64,000 nt of DNA from Micromonospora sp. CCTCC AA 2012012 (lineage in GTDB: Bacteria; Actinomycetota; Actinomycetes; Mycobacteriales; Micromonosporaceae): contig NZ_CP159342.1 of the NCBI RefSeq assembly GCF_040499845.1, forward strand, positions 744,001-808,000, in the 5' to 3' direction. This document shows, piece by piece, positions 1-8,491 of the stretch (its first letter is position 1; every line of letters starts with the position of its first letter). The translations under genes and the position numbers were made by a program. The notes beneath the pieces were generated by a model that did no database searches, was not told the origin of the DNA, and saw only the letters and a list, made by a program, of their open reading frames with translations.

Positions 1-661
1 GGGCGAGCACCCGGTCGAGCACGGCCGCGCGGGCGAAGAGCCGCCGGGCCCGGGGGTCGAAGCCCGGGGGCAGGTCGGTGGTGCCGTCCGGGCGGCGCAG
101 CGCGGCGAGGGCGCCGGCCAGCTCCGGCCGCCACTGGGCCACGTCGAGGCGGGTGAGCGCGGCGGTCGTCTCGGCGAGCGCCACCGCCAGTTCGGCCTCC
201 GCCTCGGCCGCGCCCGGCCCGGCCAGCGACGCCTTCGGGGCGTCCGGCGGCAGCGGGTAGACCCGCCAGAGCACCGTCTCCCAGGTCATCCCCGAGCCGG
301 AGGTGTGGCTGCGCACCTCGGGGATCAGCCCGAGGCCGCTGGCGATCACGGCCTCCCCGCTGAGCAGCGCCGCGCCGGCGAAGTCACCGGGGCCGGGCAG
401 CCCCCGCGGGTCGCCCGGCGCGGGCAGCACCAGCCGGATCTCGTCGGGGGAGAGCTTGGCCAGGGTGGGCAGCGCGTCCCGCAGCGGGACATCGGTCCAG
501 GTGCCGGGGGCGTCCGCGACCAGGTGCTCCTCGTCGCCGGCGATGGAGTCGGCGACCTCGTCGAAGGACACCAGGCCGGCACGCCAGGCGCGTACCCAGG
601 CAACAAAACGGCTGGACCGGCGCGGAGCCAGCGTGGCCGCGCCCGTTGCGGGGGAGGACAT
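1..661 (-). CDS. conserved actinobacterial hypothetical protein (3' end cut off by window)
   Basis: The frame is open from ATG at 661 to the window edge without a stop, giving at least 220 residues. The protein starts MSSPATGAATLAPRR and is rich in Ala, Leu and Pro, with no signal peptide, membrane segment or catalytic motif that I recognise. A stretch reading WRVYPLPPDAPK and a later Ala/Glu-rich helical segment look like ordinary soluble folds. It is divergent from the DUF3097 gene, with 153 bp between the two starts. Its third-position GC bias supports coding over the frames read on the plus strand. Function is unknown. Confidence 0.72.
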   Translation of the reverse strand, partial: MSSPATGAATLAPRRSSRFVAWVRAWRAGLVSFDEVADSIAGDEEHLVADAPGTWTDVPLRDALPTLAKLSPDEIRLVLPAPGDPRGLPGPGDFAGAALLSGEAVIASGLGLIPEVRSHTSGSGMTWETVLWRVYPLPPDAPKASLAGPGAAEAEAELAVALAETTAALTRLDVAQWRPELAGALAALRRPDGTTDLPPGFDPRARRLFARAAVLDRVLA

Positions 662-801
662 GCCGAAAGGGTACGTGCTCACCGCCGCCCCTGTCTCGAC
701 TGCCGCTCCGGTGGCGTGACCTGCCCCGAACTGCCCGCTTCGCCCCTTCCCGCCCGGCTGCTGCGGCGGCGCGTCGGCGGGCGGCGCGCCGGGTCGGCGG
801 T

Positions 802-807
802 TAGCGT
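802..807 (+). promoter_or_regulatory. -10 element of a leaderless promoter for the DUF3097 gene
   Basis: TAGCGT lies 7 nt before the ATG at 815. That spacing puts transcription initiation at or next to the start codon, as in actinobacterial leaderless genes. No Shine-Dalgarno sequence precedes the ATG. Confidence 0.5.
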
Positions 808-814
808 GCTCGAC

Positions 815-1627
815 ATGGTGCGGCGATACGGCGATGACGTGCTGGCGGGGGACTGGCGGCGGCGGAAGGTGACTCCCGAGGTCGACGCCGAGCCGGACCT
901 GGTCGTCGAGGACGCCGACTCGGGCTTCTGCGGCGCGGTGGTCGGCTTCGAGTCCGGCGCGGTGGTGCTGGAGGACCGGCACGGACAGCGCCGCAACTTC
1001 CCGTTGCTGCCGGCGGCGTTCCTGCTCGACGGCGAGCCGGTGACGCTGCGCCGGCCGGTGCGCTCCCCGGTGCCGGCGGCGCGTCGGCGGACCGCCTCCG
1101 GTTCGATCGCGGTCGACAACGTCACGGCGCGGGTCGCCAAGGCCAGCCGGATCTGGGTGGAGGGCATCCACGACGCCGCCCTGGTCGAACGGATCTGGGG
1201 CGACGACCTCCGCGTCGAGGGGGTGGTGGTGGAGCCGCTGGACGGCATCGACGCCCTGGACGCCGAGGTACGCGACTTCGGTCCCGGCCCGACCCGACGG
1301 CTCGGGGTGCTGGTCGACCACCTGGTGCCCGGCTCCAAGGAGAGCCGGATCGTGGCCCGGGTGACGTCGCCGTACGTGCTGGTCACCGGCCACCCGTACG
1401 TCGACGTGTGGCAGGCGGTCAAGCCGGCGGCGCTGGGCATCGCGGCGTGGCCGGTGGTGCCGCCCGGCCAGCCGTGGAAGGAGGGCGTCTGCGCGGCCCT
1501 CGGGGTGGCTGAGCCGGCGGCCATGTGGCGGCACATCCTGTCCCGGGTGGACAGCTTCGCCGACGTGGAGACGCCGCTGATCAACGCGATGGAGCGGTTG
1601 ATCGACTTCGTCACCGAGCCGGCCTGA
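815..1627 (+). CDS. DUF3097 family protein
   Basis: This 270-residue protein matches the actinobacterial DUF3097 family as I remember it: an N-terminal DDVLAGDW segment, then VVEDADSGFCGAVVGFE, then a basic linker, and a C-terminal half containing VEGIHDAALVERIWGDDLR and HPYVDVWQAVKP. The VEGIHDAALVE region resembles a TOPRIM-like strand, but no function is established. The open frame extends upstream, but that part overlaps the divergent neighbour and has poor composition. ATG 815, preceded by TAGCGT and a 7-nt gap, is the better start. Confidence 0.85.
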   Translation: MVRRYGDDVLAGDWRRRKVTPEVDAEPDLVVEDADSGFCGAVVGFESGAVVLEDRHGQRRNFPLLPAAFLLDGEPVTLRRPVRSPVPAARRRTASGSIAVDNVTARVAKASRIWVEGIHDAALVERIWGDDLRVEGVVVEPLDGIDALDAEVRDFGPGPTRRLGVLVDHLVPGSKESRIVARVTSPYVLVTGHPYVDVWQAVKPAALGIAAWPVVPPGQPWKEGVCAALGVAEPAAMWRHILSRVDSFADVETPLINAMERLIDFVTEPA

Positions 1628-1632
1628 CGCCG

Positions 1633-1666
1633 CGCACCCCGGTCAGGGCTCCTGGTCCGGGGTGCG
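1633..1666. terminator. bidirectional hairpin between convergent genes
   Basis: A perfect 10-bp inverted repeat (CGCACCCCGG at 1633-1642, its complement at 1657-1666) with a 14-nt loop sits just after the DUF3097 stop and overlaps the last codons of the serine hydrolase gene. There is no U-tract, which is usual for actinobacterial hairpins. Confidence 0.6.
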
Positions 1667-2956
1667 GGTGAAGACGAACGTGGCGATGTCGAGGGCGACC
1701 GGCTGTCCCGCCTCGTCCCGCAGCACCGTGAGGGTCTCCCCGTGCTGGCTGCCGCTGCGCCCCAGCCAGCGGTCCCGGTCGACCCGGGTGAACCGGAGCA
1801 CCGGCTGACCCACCGGGCCGGCCCAGAGGTCGCCGGAGGGGTCCGGGCGCAGCTCGTACTCGATGCCCATCCACCACCAGCGGCCGGTCAGCTCGGCCAG
1901 CTCGGCGGACGGGACCCCGGCCGGGACCCAGGGGCGCGGCGCGGTCGGCTCCGCCTCCAGCACCACGGTGAGGACCTGCCGGGCCAGCCCGACGATGTGG
2001 TGCCCGCCGCGCAGGCCGTACGAGTTGGCGAAGTCGACCACGGCGGTCCGGGTGGGACGGTGCACCACCAGCCCGGCGAGGTAGCCGGGCATCGAGCCGC
2101 CGTGGCCGAGGTACACCCGCTCGCCGACCCGGTAGAGCTCCACGCCGAGGCCGTGCCCGCCGGTCCAGGCGTCGACGTCGCTGATCACCACCGGCGCGCA
2201 CATCTCGGTCACCGTCTCCCGGGCCAGCAGCGCCGGGGCCGGGTCGGCGAGGAAGGCCGCCCAGCGGCCGAGGTCCTCGACCGTGGACCAGAGCTGCCCG
2301 GCCGGTGCCATCGCCCCGGTGTCGGTACGCGGCTCCTCCCGCAGCGTGTCGTGCCAGGGGTGCACCACGTGGCCGCGGGCGTACGGCTCGGTGGCGTGGT
2401 ACGTGGTCCGGTGCATGCCCAGCGGATCCAGCAGGCGCTCGCGGAGCAGGTCGTACCAGGGCGTGCCGGTGATCCGCTCCAGCACCCCGCCGAGCAACCC
2501 GTACGCCAGGTTGGAGTAGTGGTAGACGTGGTGCGGCGGGTAGGCGATCTTGTCCGGGGTCAGCCCGGCGAGCAGGGTGGCCAGGTCGGCGCCCTCGGTC
2601 CGCTCCCACCAGGAGCCGTCCGGTTCCCGTTGCAGGCCGCCGGCGTGGCCGAGCAGTTGGCGCAGGGTGAGCGCGCCGACCGGGGTGCCGGGCAGGTGCC
2701 GCTCCAGCGGGTCGTCGAGCGCGAGCCGCCCGGCGTCGCGCTGCTGCATCACCAGCACCGCCGTCATCGTCTTGCTGATCGAGCCGATCCGGTACTGCCG
2801 GTCGGCGTCCGGTCGGGGGTGTTCACCGGCCCCGGCGAGGTGGACCAGCTCTCCGTCCCGGACCACGCCGAGGGCGAGCGACGGGGTGCGTCCCTCGGCC
2901 TGGGCCCGGCCCACCAGCAGGTCTACCTGACGGATCGTCTCGGGCAGCAGGGGCAC
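1643..2956 (-). CDS. serine hydrolase of the beta-lactamase / D-alanyl-D-alanine carboxypeptidase family (class C type)
   Basis: The 437-residue protein has the class C serine hydrolase motifs in order: S59-x-x-K62 (SISK), Y147-S-N149 (YSN), and HGG at 285-287 in place of KTG. The catalytic domain occupies roughly residues 8-340. A C-terminal beta-rich tail of about 90 residues (WWMGIEYELRPD) resembles the extra domain seen in many such esterases. No signal peptide is evident, so a cytoplasmic esterase or peptidase is as likely as a wall enzyme. It converges with DUF3097. The substrate cannot be read from the sequence. Confidence 0.88.
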   Translation of the reverse strand: MPLLPETIRQVDLLVGRAQAEGRTPSLALGVVRDGELVHLAGAGEHPRPDADRQYRIGSISKTMTAVLVMQQRDAGRLALDDPLERHLPGTPVGALTLRQLLGHAGGLQREPDGSWWERTEGADLATLLAGLTPDKIAYPPHHVYHYSNLAYGLLGGVLERITGTPWYDLLRERLLDPLGMHRTTYHATEPYARGHVVHPWHDTLREEPRTDTGAMAPAGQLWSTVEDLGRWAAFLADPAPALLARETVTEMCAPVVISDVDAWTGGHGLGVELYRVGERVYLGHGGSMPGYLAGLVVHRPTRTAVVDFANSYGLRGGHHIVGLARQVLTVVLEAEPTAPRPWVPAGVPSAELAELTGRWWWMGIEYELRPDPSGDLWAGPVGQPVLRFTRVDRDRWLGRSGSQHGETLTVLRDEAGQPVALDIATFVFTRTPDQEP

Positions 2957-3050
2957 GGTGTTCTCCTGACGTCGGCGGGTCGGGGCGCCCGCCGAGCTTA
3001 CTGATCATCGCGGGGCGGGGCGGCGTGCCACGACGTGTCACGATTGGTGC

Positions 3051-3524
3051 GTGGACGCCGTGCTGTGGGTCGTGTTGGGTGTCGTACTGGCCGTCGCCGA
3101 GATCTTCACGACGACGCTCTTCCTGATCATGTTCGCCGCCGGCGCCTTCGCGGCGGCGGGCGCCGCCGCGCTCGGTGCTCCCGTGCCACTTCAGGCGCTG
3201 GTCTTCACGGTGGTCTCCGCGCTCTCCGTGGCGGTGGTCCGGCCGGTGATCCGCCGGCACGGGCTCTCCGCGCTGGAGAGCGGGGAGCAGGCGTTCGGCG
3301 TCGAGGCGTTGGAGGGGGTCACCGCCCTGGTGCTGGAGCCGGTGGACACCGAGCGGGGCCTGGTCAAGATCGACGGTGAGTTGTGGAGCGCCCGCTCGTA
3401 CGACGCGACGCAGAGCTTCGCGGCGGGTGAGCGGGTGCAGGTGATAAAGGTCCAGGGTGCCACTGCCCTGGTCTGGCAGGACGACATTTCCACCCCGGGC
3501 GAGCTGCCCGAAGGGACAAGGTGA
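3051..3524 (+). CDS. NfeD family membrane protein
   Basis: This 157-residue protein begins with a hydrophobic segment (residues 3-30) and a second one around 32-64. It ends in a soluble beta-rich OB-fold-like domain (residues about 80-145) containing GLVKIDGELWSARS, which is the NfeD C-terminal signature. NfeD proteins pair with stomatin/SPFH proteins in the membrane. Here the stop codon overlaps the GTG start of the SPFH gene, so the two are translationally coupled. The start is GTG 3051, close to a possible leaderless promoter. Confidence 0.88.
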   Translation: MDAVLWVVLGVVLAVAEIFTTTLFLIMFAAGAFAAAGAAALGAPVPLQALVFTVVSALSVAVVRPVIRRHGLSALESGEQAFGVEALEGVTALVLEPVDTERGLVKIDGELWSARSYDATQSFAAGERVQVIKVQGATALVWQDDISTPGELPEGTR

Positions 3525-4636
3525 ACGGTATGGAGTTTGCAGCGGTCCTGTTGATCGCGATCGCGGTGATCGTGATGGTGACCCTGGTCAAGGCGGTACG
3601 GATCGTGCCGCAGCAGCGGCAGGACGTGGTGGAGCGGCTCGGCAAGTACAAGCGGACGCTGAACCCGGGCCTGAACCTGCTGGTCCCCTTCATCGACGCG
3701 GTCCGGACCAAGGTCGACATGCGAGAGCAGGTGGTCAGCTTCCCGCCGCAGCCGGTGATCACCTCGGACAACCTGGTGGTCTCGATCGACACCGTCCTCT
3801 ACTTCAAGGTGGTCGACGCGGTCCGGGCCACCTACGAGATCTCGAACTTCCTCCAGGCGATCGAGCAGCTGACCGTGACCACGCTGCGGAACGTGATCGG
3901 TTCGCTCGACCTGGAGCGGGCGCTGACCAGCCGCGAGGAGATCAACCGGCACCTGTCGGGCGTGCTGGACGAGACCACCGGCCGCTGGGGCATCAAGGTC
4001 ACCCGGGTGGAGATCAAGGCGATCGAGCCGCCGGCGAGCATCCGTGACTCGATGGAGAAGCAGATGCGCGCCGAGCGGGACCGCCGCGCGGCGATCCTGA
4101 CCGCCGAGGGGCACAAGCAGTCGCAGATCCTCACCGCGGAGGGCGAGAAGCAGTCCGCGGTGCTGCGCGCCGACGGTGACCGGCAGGCCCGGATCCTCCA
4201 GGCCGAGGGTCAGGCCAAGGCGATCCGGACGGTCTTCGACGCGATCCACCAGGCCAACCCGAGCCAGAAGGTGCTCGCCTACCAGTACCTCCAGGCGCTG
4301 CCGCAGATCGCCAACGGCACCGCCAACAAGGTGTGGATCGTCCCGGCCGAGCTGACCAAGGCCCTGGAGGGGATGGGCGGCGCGCTGGGCGGGCTGGCCA
4401 ACATGGTCGGCGACGTGCCGTCACCCGAGGCCGCGGACCACGCGAGCGCGGTCGAGCGGGAGGCCGCCGAGGCCGCCCGGGCGGCGGCGAGCGCCGCCCA
4501 GCAGATCCACGACGAGGTACGCGTCGCCGAGGCGCAGGCCACCGGGGGCACCGCCCCGCAGGGGCTGCCGGCGCCGGAGCCGGTCTCCCCGGGCAGCCTG
4601 CTCAACGACCCGGCGGACCGGCGCGAGCGGGGCTGA
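3521..4636 (+). CDS. SPFH / Band 7 domain protein (paraslipin, stomatin-like)
   Basis: The 371-residue protein has one N-terminal membrane segment (residues 4-22). A Band 7 domain follows (about 23-200), beginning with the RIVPQQRQDVVERLGKYKRT signature. Next comes an Ala/Glu/Gln-rich coiled coil with repeats of the ILTAEGxKQS type (about 183-240) that normally drives oligomerisation. The tail after residue 300 is low complexity. It forms an operon with NfeD by a 4-nt GTGA overlap; a second start at ATG 3530 is possible. SPFH proteins scaffold membrane microdomains; the client protein is unknown. Confidence 0.9.
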   Translation: MNGMEFAAVLLIAIAVIVMVTLVKAVRIVPQQRQDVVERLGKYKRTLNPGLNLLVPFIDAVRTKVDMREQVVSFPPQPVITSDNLVVSIDTVLYFKVVDAVRATYEISNFLQAIEQLTVTTLRNVIGSLDLERALTSREEINRHLSGVLDETTGRWGIKVTRVEIKAIEPPASIRDSMEKQMRAERDRRAAILTAEGHKQSQILTAEGEKQSAVLRADGDRQARILQAEGQAKAIRTVFDAIHQANPSQKVLAYQYLQALPQIANGTANKVWIVPAELTKALEGMGGALGGLANMVGDVPSPEAADHASAVEREAAEAARAAASAAQQIHDEVRVAEAQATGGTAPQGLPAPEPVSPGSLLNDPADRRERG

Positions 4637-4786
4637 CCCGGCCGCCGTCCGACCCCGGGCGGCAAATGCGAGAAACACTCATACGGCGTCCCGGCGCCTG
4701 CCACGATCGGTCTGAGGACGGGTGGTGAGCAGGAGTCGGGGCGCCGTACGCGTCCCGCGCCGCCCGTCGGCGGAGCGAGGTGACGC

Positions 4787-5578
4787 ATGAAGGATCCGGC
4801 GAACCGCGTGTGGTCCAGGACCCCGGTACCCGGCGCGCACGATCCCGCCGGACCGCTCGGCACCCGGCGTACCGGGGGCGGGTTCCAGGTGCTGCCGTTC
4901 GTTGCCGATCCGGGGCCGGCCGCCCCGGCCACCAACGCCAGCTGGGCCTGGTCCGTACGCCGGTTCGCCCGCGCCGCGGTGTGGCTGCTGCCCGCGTACG
5001 CGATCCTCTACGGCGTGGTGGCGATGGCCAGCGACGGCGGGGTGGGCAACGACCCCTACCCGGCCGACGGCAGGCCGGTCTACCTGGTGGGGTGGGTGGC
5101 CGCGGTCTGGCTCGGCCTGCTCGCGCTGCTCGCCCTCACCGGCCTGCTCGCCGCGACCCGCTGTCGGCGGGTGGCCGCGGCCGGGCTGCTGGTGAGCCTC
5201 GCCGGCATGGTGCTGATGCTGCCCTTCGCCGGGCTCGCCGAGCAGACCCCGGTCTTCGGCACCACCGCGCGGAGCCTGGTCCTGGTCGGTGCCTTCTGCT
5301 ACAGCGTGGGCTGGTTCCTCACCGGCTGGTCGGTCGCCCGGTCGGGGATGTTCAGCTACGGCGACGGGGTGATGCTCATGATCGCGTCCCCGCTGCTCGG
5401 CCTCGGCGGCGCGCTGATCGGCTCCCTGCAGACCTTCGGGGCGATCTTCGTGCTGATCGCCGGGATCGGCATCGGCTACCGCTCCGGCCGCCTGGTCCCG
5501 GCCACCATCGCCCGCGACGCCGCCACCGCCAGCGTCGCCGCCACACCCCCCACCCCACCCGGCCCCCTCCCCACCTGA
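4787..5578 (+). CDS. hypothetical multi-pass membrane protein
   Basis: The 263-residue protein has about 48 polar N-terminal residues and then roughly six hydrophobic segments. The clearest are AVWLLPAYAILYGVVAM, VAAVWLGLLALLALTGLLA, LLVSLAGMVLMLPFAGL, LVLVGAFCYSVGWFL and FGAIFVLIAGIGIGY. The tail is Pro/Thr-rich. No family is recognised. It stands alone in a 1.2 kb stretch between the SPFH gene and the penicillin-binding protein. Its 3' side runs into the palindromic repeat at 5626, which could terminate it. Confidence 0.7.
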   Translation: MKDPANRVWSRTPVPGAHDPAGPLGTRRTGGGFQVLPFVADPGPAAPATNASWAWSVRRFARAAVWLLPAYAILYGVVAMASDGGVGNDPYPADGRPVYLVGWVAAVWLGLLALLALTGLLAATRCRRVAAAGLLVSLAGMVLMLPFAGLAEQTPVFGTTARSLVLVGAFCYSVGWFLTGWSVARSGMFSYGDGVMLMIASPLLGLGGALIGSLQTFGAIFVLIAGIGIGYRSGRLVPATIARDAATASVAATPPTPPGPLPT

Positions 5579-5625
5579 CCCCACCCCGGGCCCCCCACCC
5601 CCCCCGCCCCGCGCCCGTCAGGCCC

Positions 5626-5685
5626 GGTGATCATGAGGTTTGCGTCAGCCAATGGGCCGGATCTGACCAAAACGTCATGATCACC
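5626..5685. repeat. dispersed 60-bp palindromic repeat, copy 1
   Basis: Two 23-nt arms (5626-5648 and 5663-5685) pair at 20 of 23 positions around a 14-nt loop. The left arm begins GGTGATCATGAGG and ends TTTGCGTCAG. A second copy at 12647-12706 has the same arm length, loop length and TTTGCGTCAG core. It lies between two plus-strand genes and may act as a terminator or as a REP/MITE-like element. Confidence 0.75.
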
Positions 5686-5810
5686 GCGGCGGGGACGCGG
5701 GGGACGCGGGGGGAGGGGTGGGGAGGGAAGGCTGGGGAGTTGCCGTGAGGTTACTGACAGTTGCCTGACGGGGTGGTCGGTTGGCGGCTTTCGCGGTAAT
5801 CCTGGGGTGC

Positions 5811-8018
5811 ATGCCGTCATCCCGGTCGCCGCTGTCGCGGCTCTTCACCGTGCTGCTCGCGGGCCTGCTCGCCGGGCTCGTCCTCGCCGTCGCGGCGCTC
5901 CCCGGCAACCTGATCGGCGGCCAACTCACCAAGGCCGCGCTCGGGGCGTACGCGGAGCTGCCCGACGCGCTGCGCACCCCCGCCCAGCCGCAGCGGTCCT
6001 ACCTCTACGCGAACGACGGCAAGACCCTGATCACCACGTTCTACGACGTCAACCGCACCGACGTTCCCCTCGCGGAGATCGCCCCGGTGATGCGGCAGGC
6101 GATCGTGGCCGCCGAGGACCGGCGCTTCTACTCGCACGGCGGCGCCGACCTGCGGGGCATCGCCCGCGCCCTGGTCGCCAACGTCCGGGGCGGCGGCACC
6201 GAGCAGGGCGGCTCCACGCTGACCATGCAGTACGTCCGCAACGTGCTCAAGACCGACCCCACCCGCACCGCCGAGGAACGGCAGGCCGCCACCGAGCAGA
6301 CCGTCGGGCGGAAGCTCCAGGAGATCCGGTACGCGACCGCGCTGGAGAAGAGCCTCAGCAAGGACGAGATCCTCAACCGCTACCTCAACATCGCCTACTT
6401 CGGCTCCGGCGCGTACGGCGTCGCCGCCGCGAGCCAGCGCTACTTCGGCAAGGCGCCCGCCGACCTGACCCTGGGCGAGGCGGCCCTGCTCGCCGGCCTG
6501 GTCCAGTCGCCCGACGAGTACAGCCCGATCGACGGGAACGCCCAGCAGGCGCTCCAGCGCCGGGCGTACGTGCTCGACGCGATGGCCGCGACCGGCGCGA
6601 TCAGCCCGGCGCAGGCCGCCGCGGCCAAGGCGGAGAAGCTGACCCTGCACCCCACCGCCCAGCCCAACGGCTGCACCGCGGTCGCTCAGGGGCACGACGA
6701 CTGGGGCTTCTTCTGCGACTACCTGCGGCAGTGGTGGCTGACCCAGCCGGCCTTCGGCGGCACCGCCGAGGAGCGCGAGCAGGCGCTGCGCCGGGGCGGC
6801 TACACCGTGGTCACCACCCTCGACCCGAAGATCCAGGAGACCGCGCAGCAGCAGGCCACCGCCGTCTACGGGTACGACAACAAGCGGGCGCTGCCGATCG
6901 CGGCGGTCCAGCCGGGCACCGGCCGGGTGCTCGCCATGGCGGTCAACCGGCACTACAGCCTCGCCGCCAACCCGGCCGGGGAGGCCAACCACCCGAACAC
7001 CGTCAATCCGCTGATCTCCGGCGGGGCCAGCGTCGACGGCTACCAGGCCGGCTCCACGTTCAAGCTGTTCACCATGCTCGCCGCGTTGGAGGCCGGGAAG
7101 ACCCTGTCGACCGGTTTCGACGCCCCCGAGAAGCTGCCCACCCGATACGCCTCCGACGCCGAGGGCAACTGCGACGGCACGTGGTGCCCGGCCAACGCCA
7201 ACCCGGAGTGGATGGACGGGTACCGGATGATGTGGGACGGCTTCGGCCGCTCCGTGAACACGTACTTCGTCTGGCTGGCCGAGCAGGTCGGCGAGGACAA
7301 GGTGGTGGAGATGGCGCAGCGCCTCGGGATCACCTTCCGGGCCGACGCCGACGCCGCCTTCGCGAAGAACGACGCGAAGAACTGGGGCGCGTTCACCCTC
7401 GGCGTCGCCGCCACCACCCCGCTCGACCTGGCCAACGCGTACGCCACGGTGGCCGCCGAGGGGACGTACTGCACCCCGCAGCCGGTGGTCTCGGTGACCG
7501 CGGCGAACGGCGAGAAGGTGGCCGTCGGGCAGCCGTCCTGCAAGAAGGTGCTGGAGCCCGACGTGGCCCGGGCCGCCACCGACGCGGCCCGCTGCCCGGT
7601 CGGCCAGCAGTCGGCGTACGGGCAGTGCAACGGCGGCACGGCGACCTCGGTCGACCGGATCGTGGGTCGGCCGGTGGCCGGCAAGACGGGCAGCTCGGAG
7701 CAGAACGCCACCGAGACCTTCGTCGGGTTCACCCCGCAGGTCGCGGTCGCCGGCATCGCCGCCGACCCGGACGACTCGACCGACCTGGTCGGCTCGGCGG
7801 TGCAGACGAAGGTGATCGACGCGGTGGCCCGGGTGATCCGTACCGCGGTCAGCGGCCAGCCGGTGCGGGACTTCACCGCGCCCAGCCGGGAGTTGGCCGG
7901 CGACCCGCAGCGCCCGAAGCCCGAGCCGGCCCCGACGCCGAAGCCGACCCCGTCGCCGTCGCCCAGCGACAACCTGCCGTCGGACCTGCTCCGCTGGCTC
8001 CAGAACCGCCGCGGTTGA
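5811..8018 (+). CDS. class A penicillin-binding protein (glycosyltransferase and transpeptidase)
   Basis: This 735-residue enzyme polymerises glycan strands from lipid II and cross-links them outside the membrane. A single N-terminal membrane anchor (residues 7-32) is followed by a GT51 domain with the AAEDRRFYSHGG motif (catalytic Glu102). The transpeptidase domain has STFK (Ser415), SVN (481-483) and KTG (625-627). The tail is Pro/Lys-rich and carries no PASTA domain. ATG 5811 is chosen because the longer frame adds residues before a clean basic-plus-hydrophobic anchor. The gene is monocistronic and ends at a strong hairpin. Confidence 0.93.
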   Translation: MPSSRSPLSRLFTVLLAGLLAGLVLAVAALPGNLIGGQLTKAALGAYAELPDALRTPAQPQRSYLYANDGKTLITTFYDVNRTDVPLAEIAPVMRQAIVAAEDRRFYSHGGADLRGIARALVANVRGGGTEQGGSTLTMQYVRNVLKTDPTRTAEERQAATEQTVGRKLQEIRYATALEKSLSKDEILNRYLNIAYFGSGAYGVAAASQRYFGKAPADLTLGEAALLAGLVQSPDEYSPIDGNAQQALQRRAYVLDAMAATGAISPAQAAAAKAEKLTLHPTAQPNGCTAVAQGHDDWGFFCDYLRQWWLTQPAFGGTAEEREQALRRGGYTVVTTLDPKIQETAQQQATAVYGYDNKRALPIAAVQPGTGRVLAMAVNRHYSLAANPAGEANHPNTVNPLISGGASVDGYQAGSTFKLFTMLAALEAGKTLSTGFDAPEKLPTRYASDAEGNCDGTWCPANANPEWMDGYRMMWDGFGRSVNTYFVWLAEQVGEDKVVEMAQRLGITFRADADAAFAKNDAKNWGAFTLGVAATTPLDLANAYATVAAEGTYCTPQPVVSVTAANGEKVAVGQPSCKKVLEPDVARAATDAARCPVGQQSAYGQCNGGTATSVDRIVGRPVAGKTGSSEQNATETFVGFTPQVAVAGIAADPDDSTDLVGSAVQTKVIDAVARVIRTAVSGQPVRDFTAPSRELAGDPQRPKPEPAPTPKPTPSPSPSDNLPSDLLRWLQNRRG

Positions 8019-8024
8019 GCCGAC

Positions 8025-8055
8025 GCGGGGACCCCTGCCCGGCGGGGGTCCCCGC
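8025..8055. terminator. bidirectional terminator hairpin
   Basis: A perfect 11-bp inverted repeat (GCGGGGACCCC at 8025-8035, complement at 8045-8055) with a 9-nt loop lies between the convergent ends of the penicillin-binding protein and GNAT genes. Confidence 0.8.
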
Positions 8056-8061
8056 TCACCG

Positions 8062-8481
8062 CTACGGCCGGCGGTACGGGCCGACGCGGAACATGCCGGT
8101 CATGTCGTCGTGCACCGCGTAGCCGAAGCGGCGGTAGAGGCCGACCGAGTCCCCGGCGGCGAAGAGGCCGACGAAGGTGCGGGTGCCGGCGCGACCGGCG
8201 ATCCACTCCTCCAGCCGGCCCAGGATCGCCGCGCCGACGCCGCGCCGCTGCCGCTCCGGCAGCACCGCCAGGTCCTGCAGGTAGTAGTAGATCGCCCCGT
8301 CCCCGATCAGCCGGCCGAGCCCGATCACCCGGTCGCCCTCGACGGCCACCACGCCGTGCAGCGAGGCGGCCAGCGACGCCGGGATCGCCGCCGGGTCGTA
8401 CGCGTCGGTCCAGCCGACGGCGGTGGTGACGGTGACGAACTCGTCGACCGTGGGCAGCCGGTCCACCAGGCGGTACTCCAT
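8062..8481 (-). CDS. GNAT family N-acetyltransferase
   Basis: The 139-residue protein is a single GNAT domain. The acetyl-CoA binding motif A reads LAVLPERQRRGVGAAIL, followed by a C-terminal LYRRFGYAV strand typical of the fold. The substrate is unknown. I use ATG 8481 (MEYRLVD); a TTG three codons upstream (8490) is possible and would place the start 1 nt after the stop of the kinase gene, so the two genes form one operon either way. Confidence 0.88.
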   Translation of the reverse strand: MEYRLVDRLPTVDEFVTVTTAVGWTDAYDPAAIPASLAASLHGVVAVEGDRVIGLGRLIGDGAIYYYLQDLAVLPERQRRGVGAAILGRLEEWIAGRAGTRTFVGLFAAGDSVGLYRRFGYAVHDDMTGMFRVGPYRRP

Positions 8482-8491
8482 GATCGGCAAT

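Noticed and set aside
305..814. N-terminal extension of the DUF3097 frame
   Set aside because: It overlaps the better supported minus-strand gene 1-661 and lacks a ribosome-binding site; ATG 815 follows a -10 box.
5807..8122. 771-residue plus-strand frame over the penicillin-binding protein
   Set aside because: It is a shifted frame of the real gene; the other frame holds all catalytic motifs.
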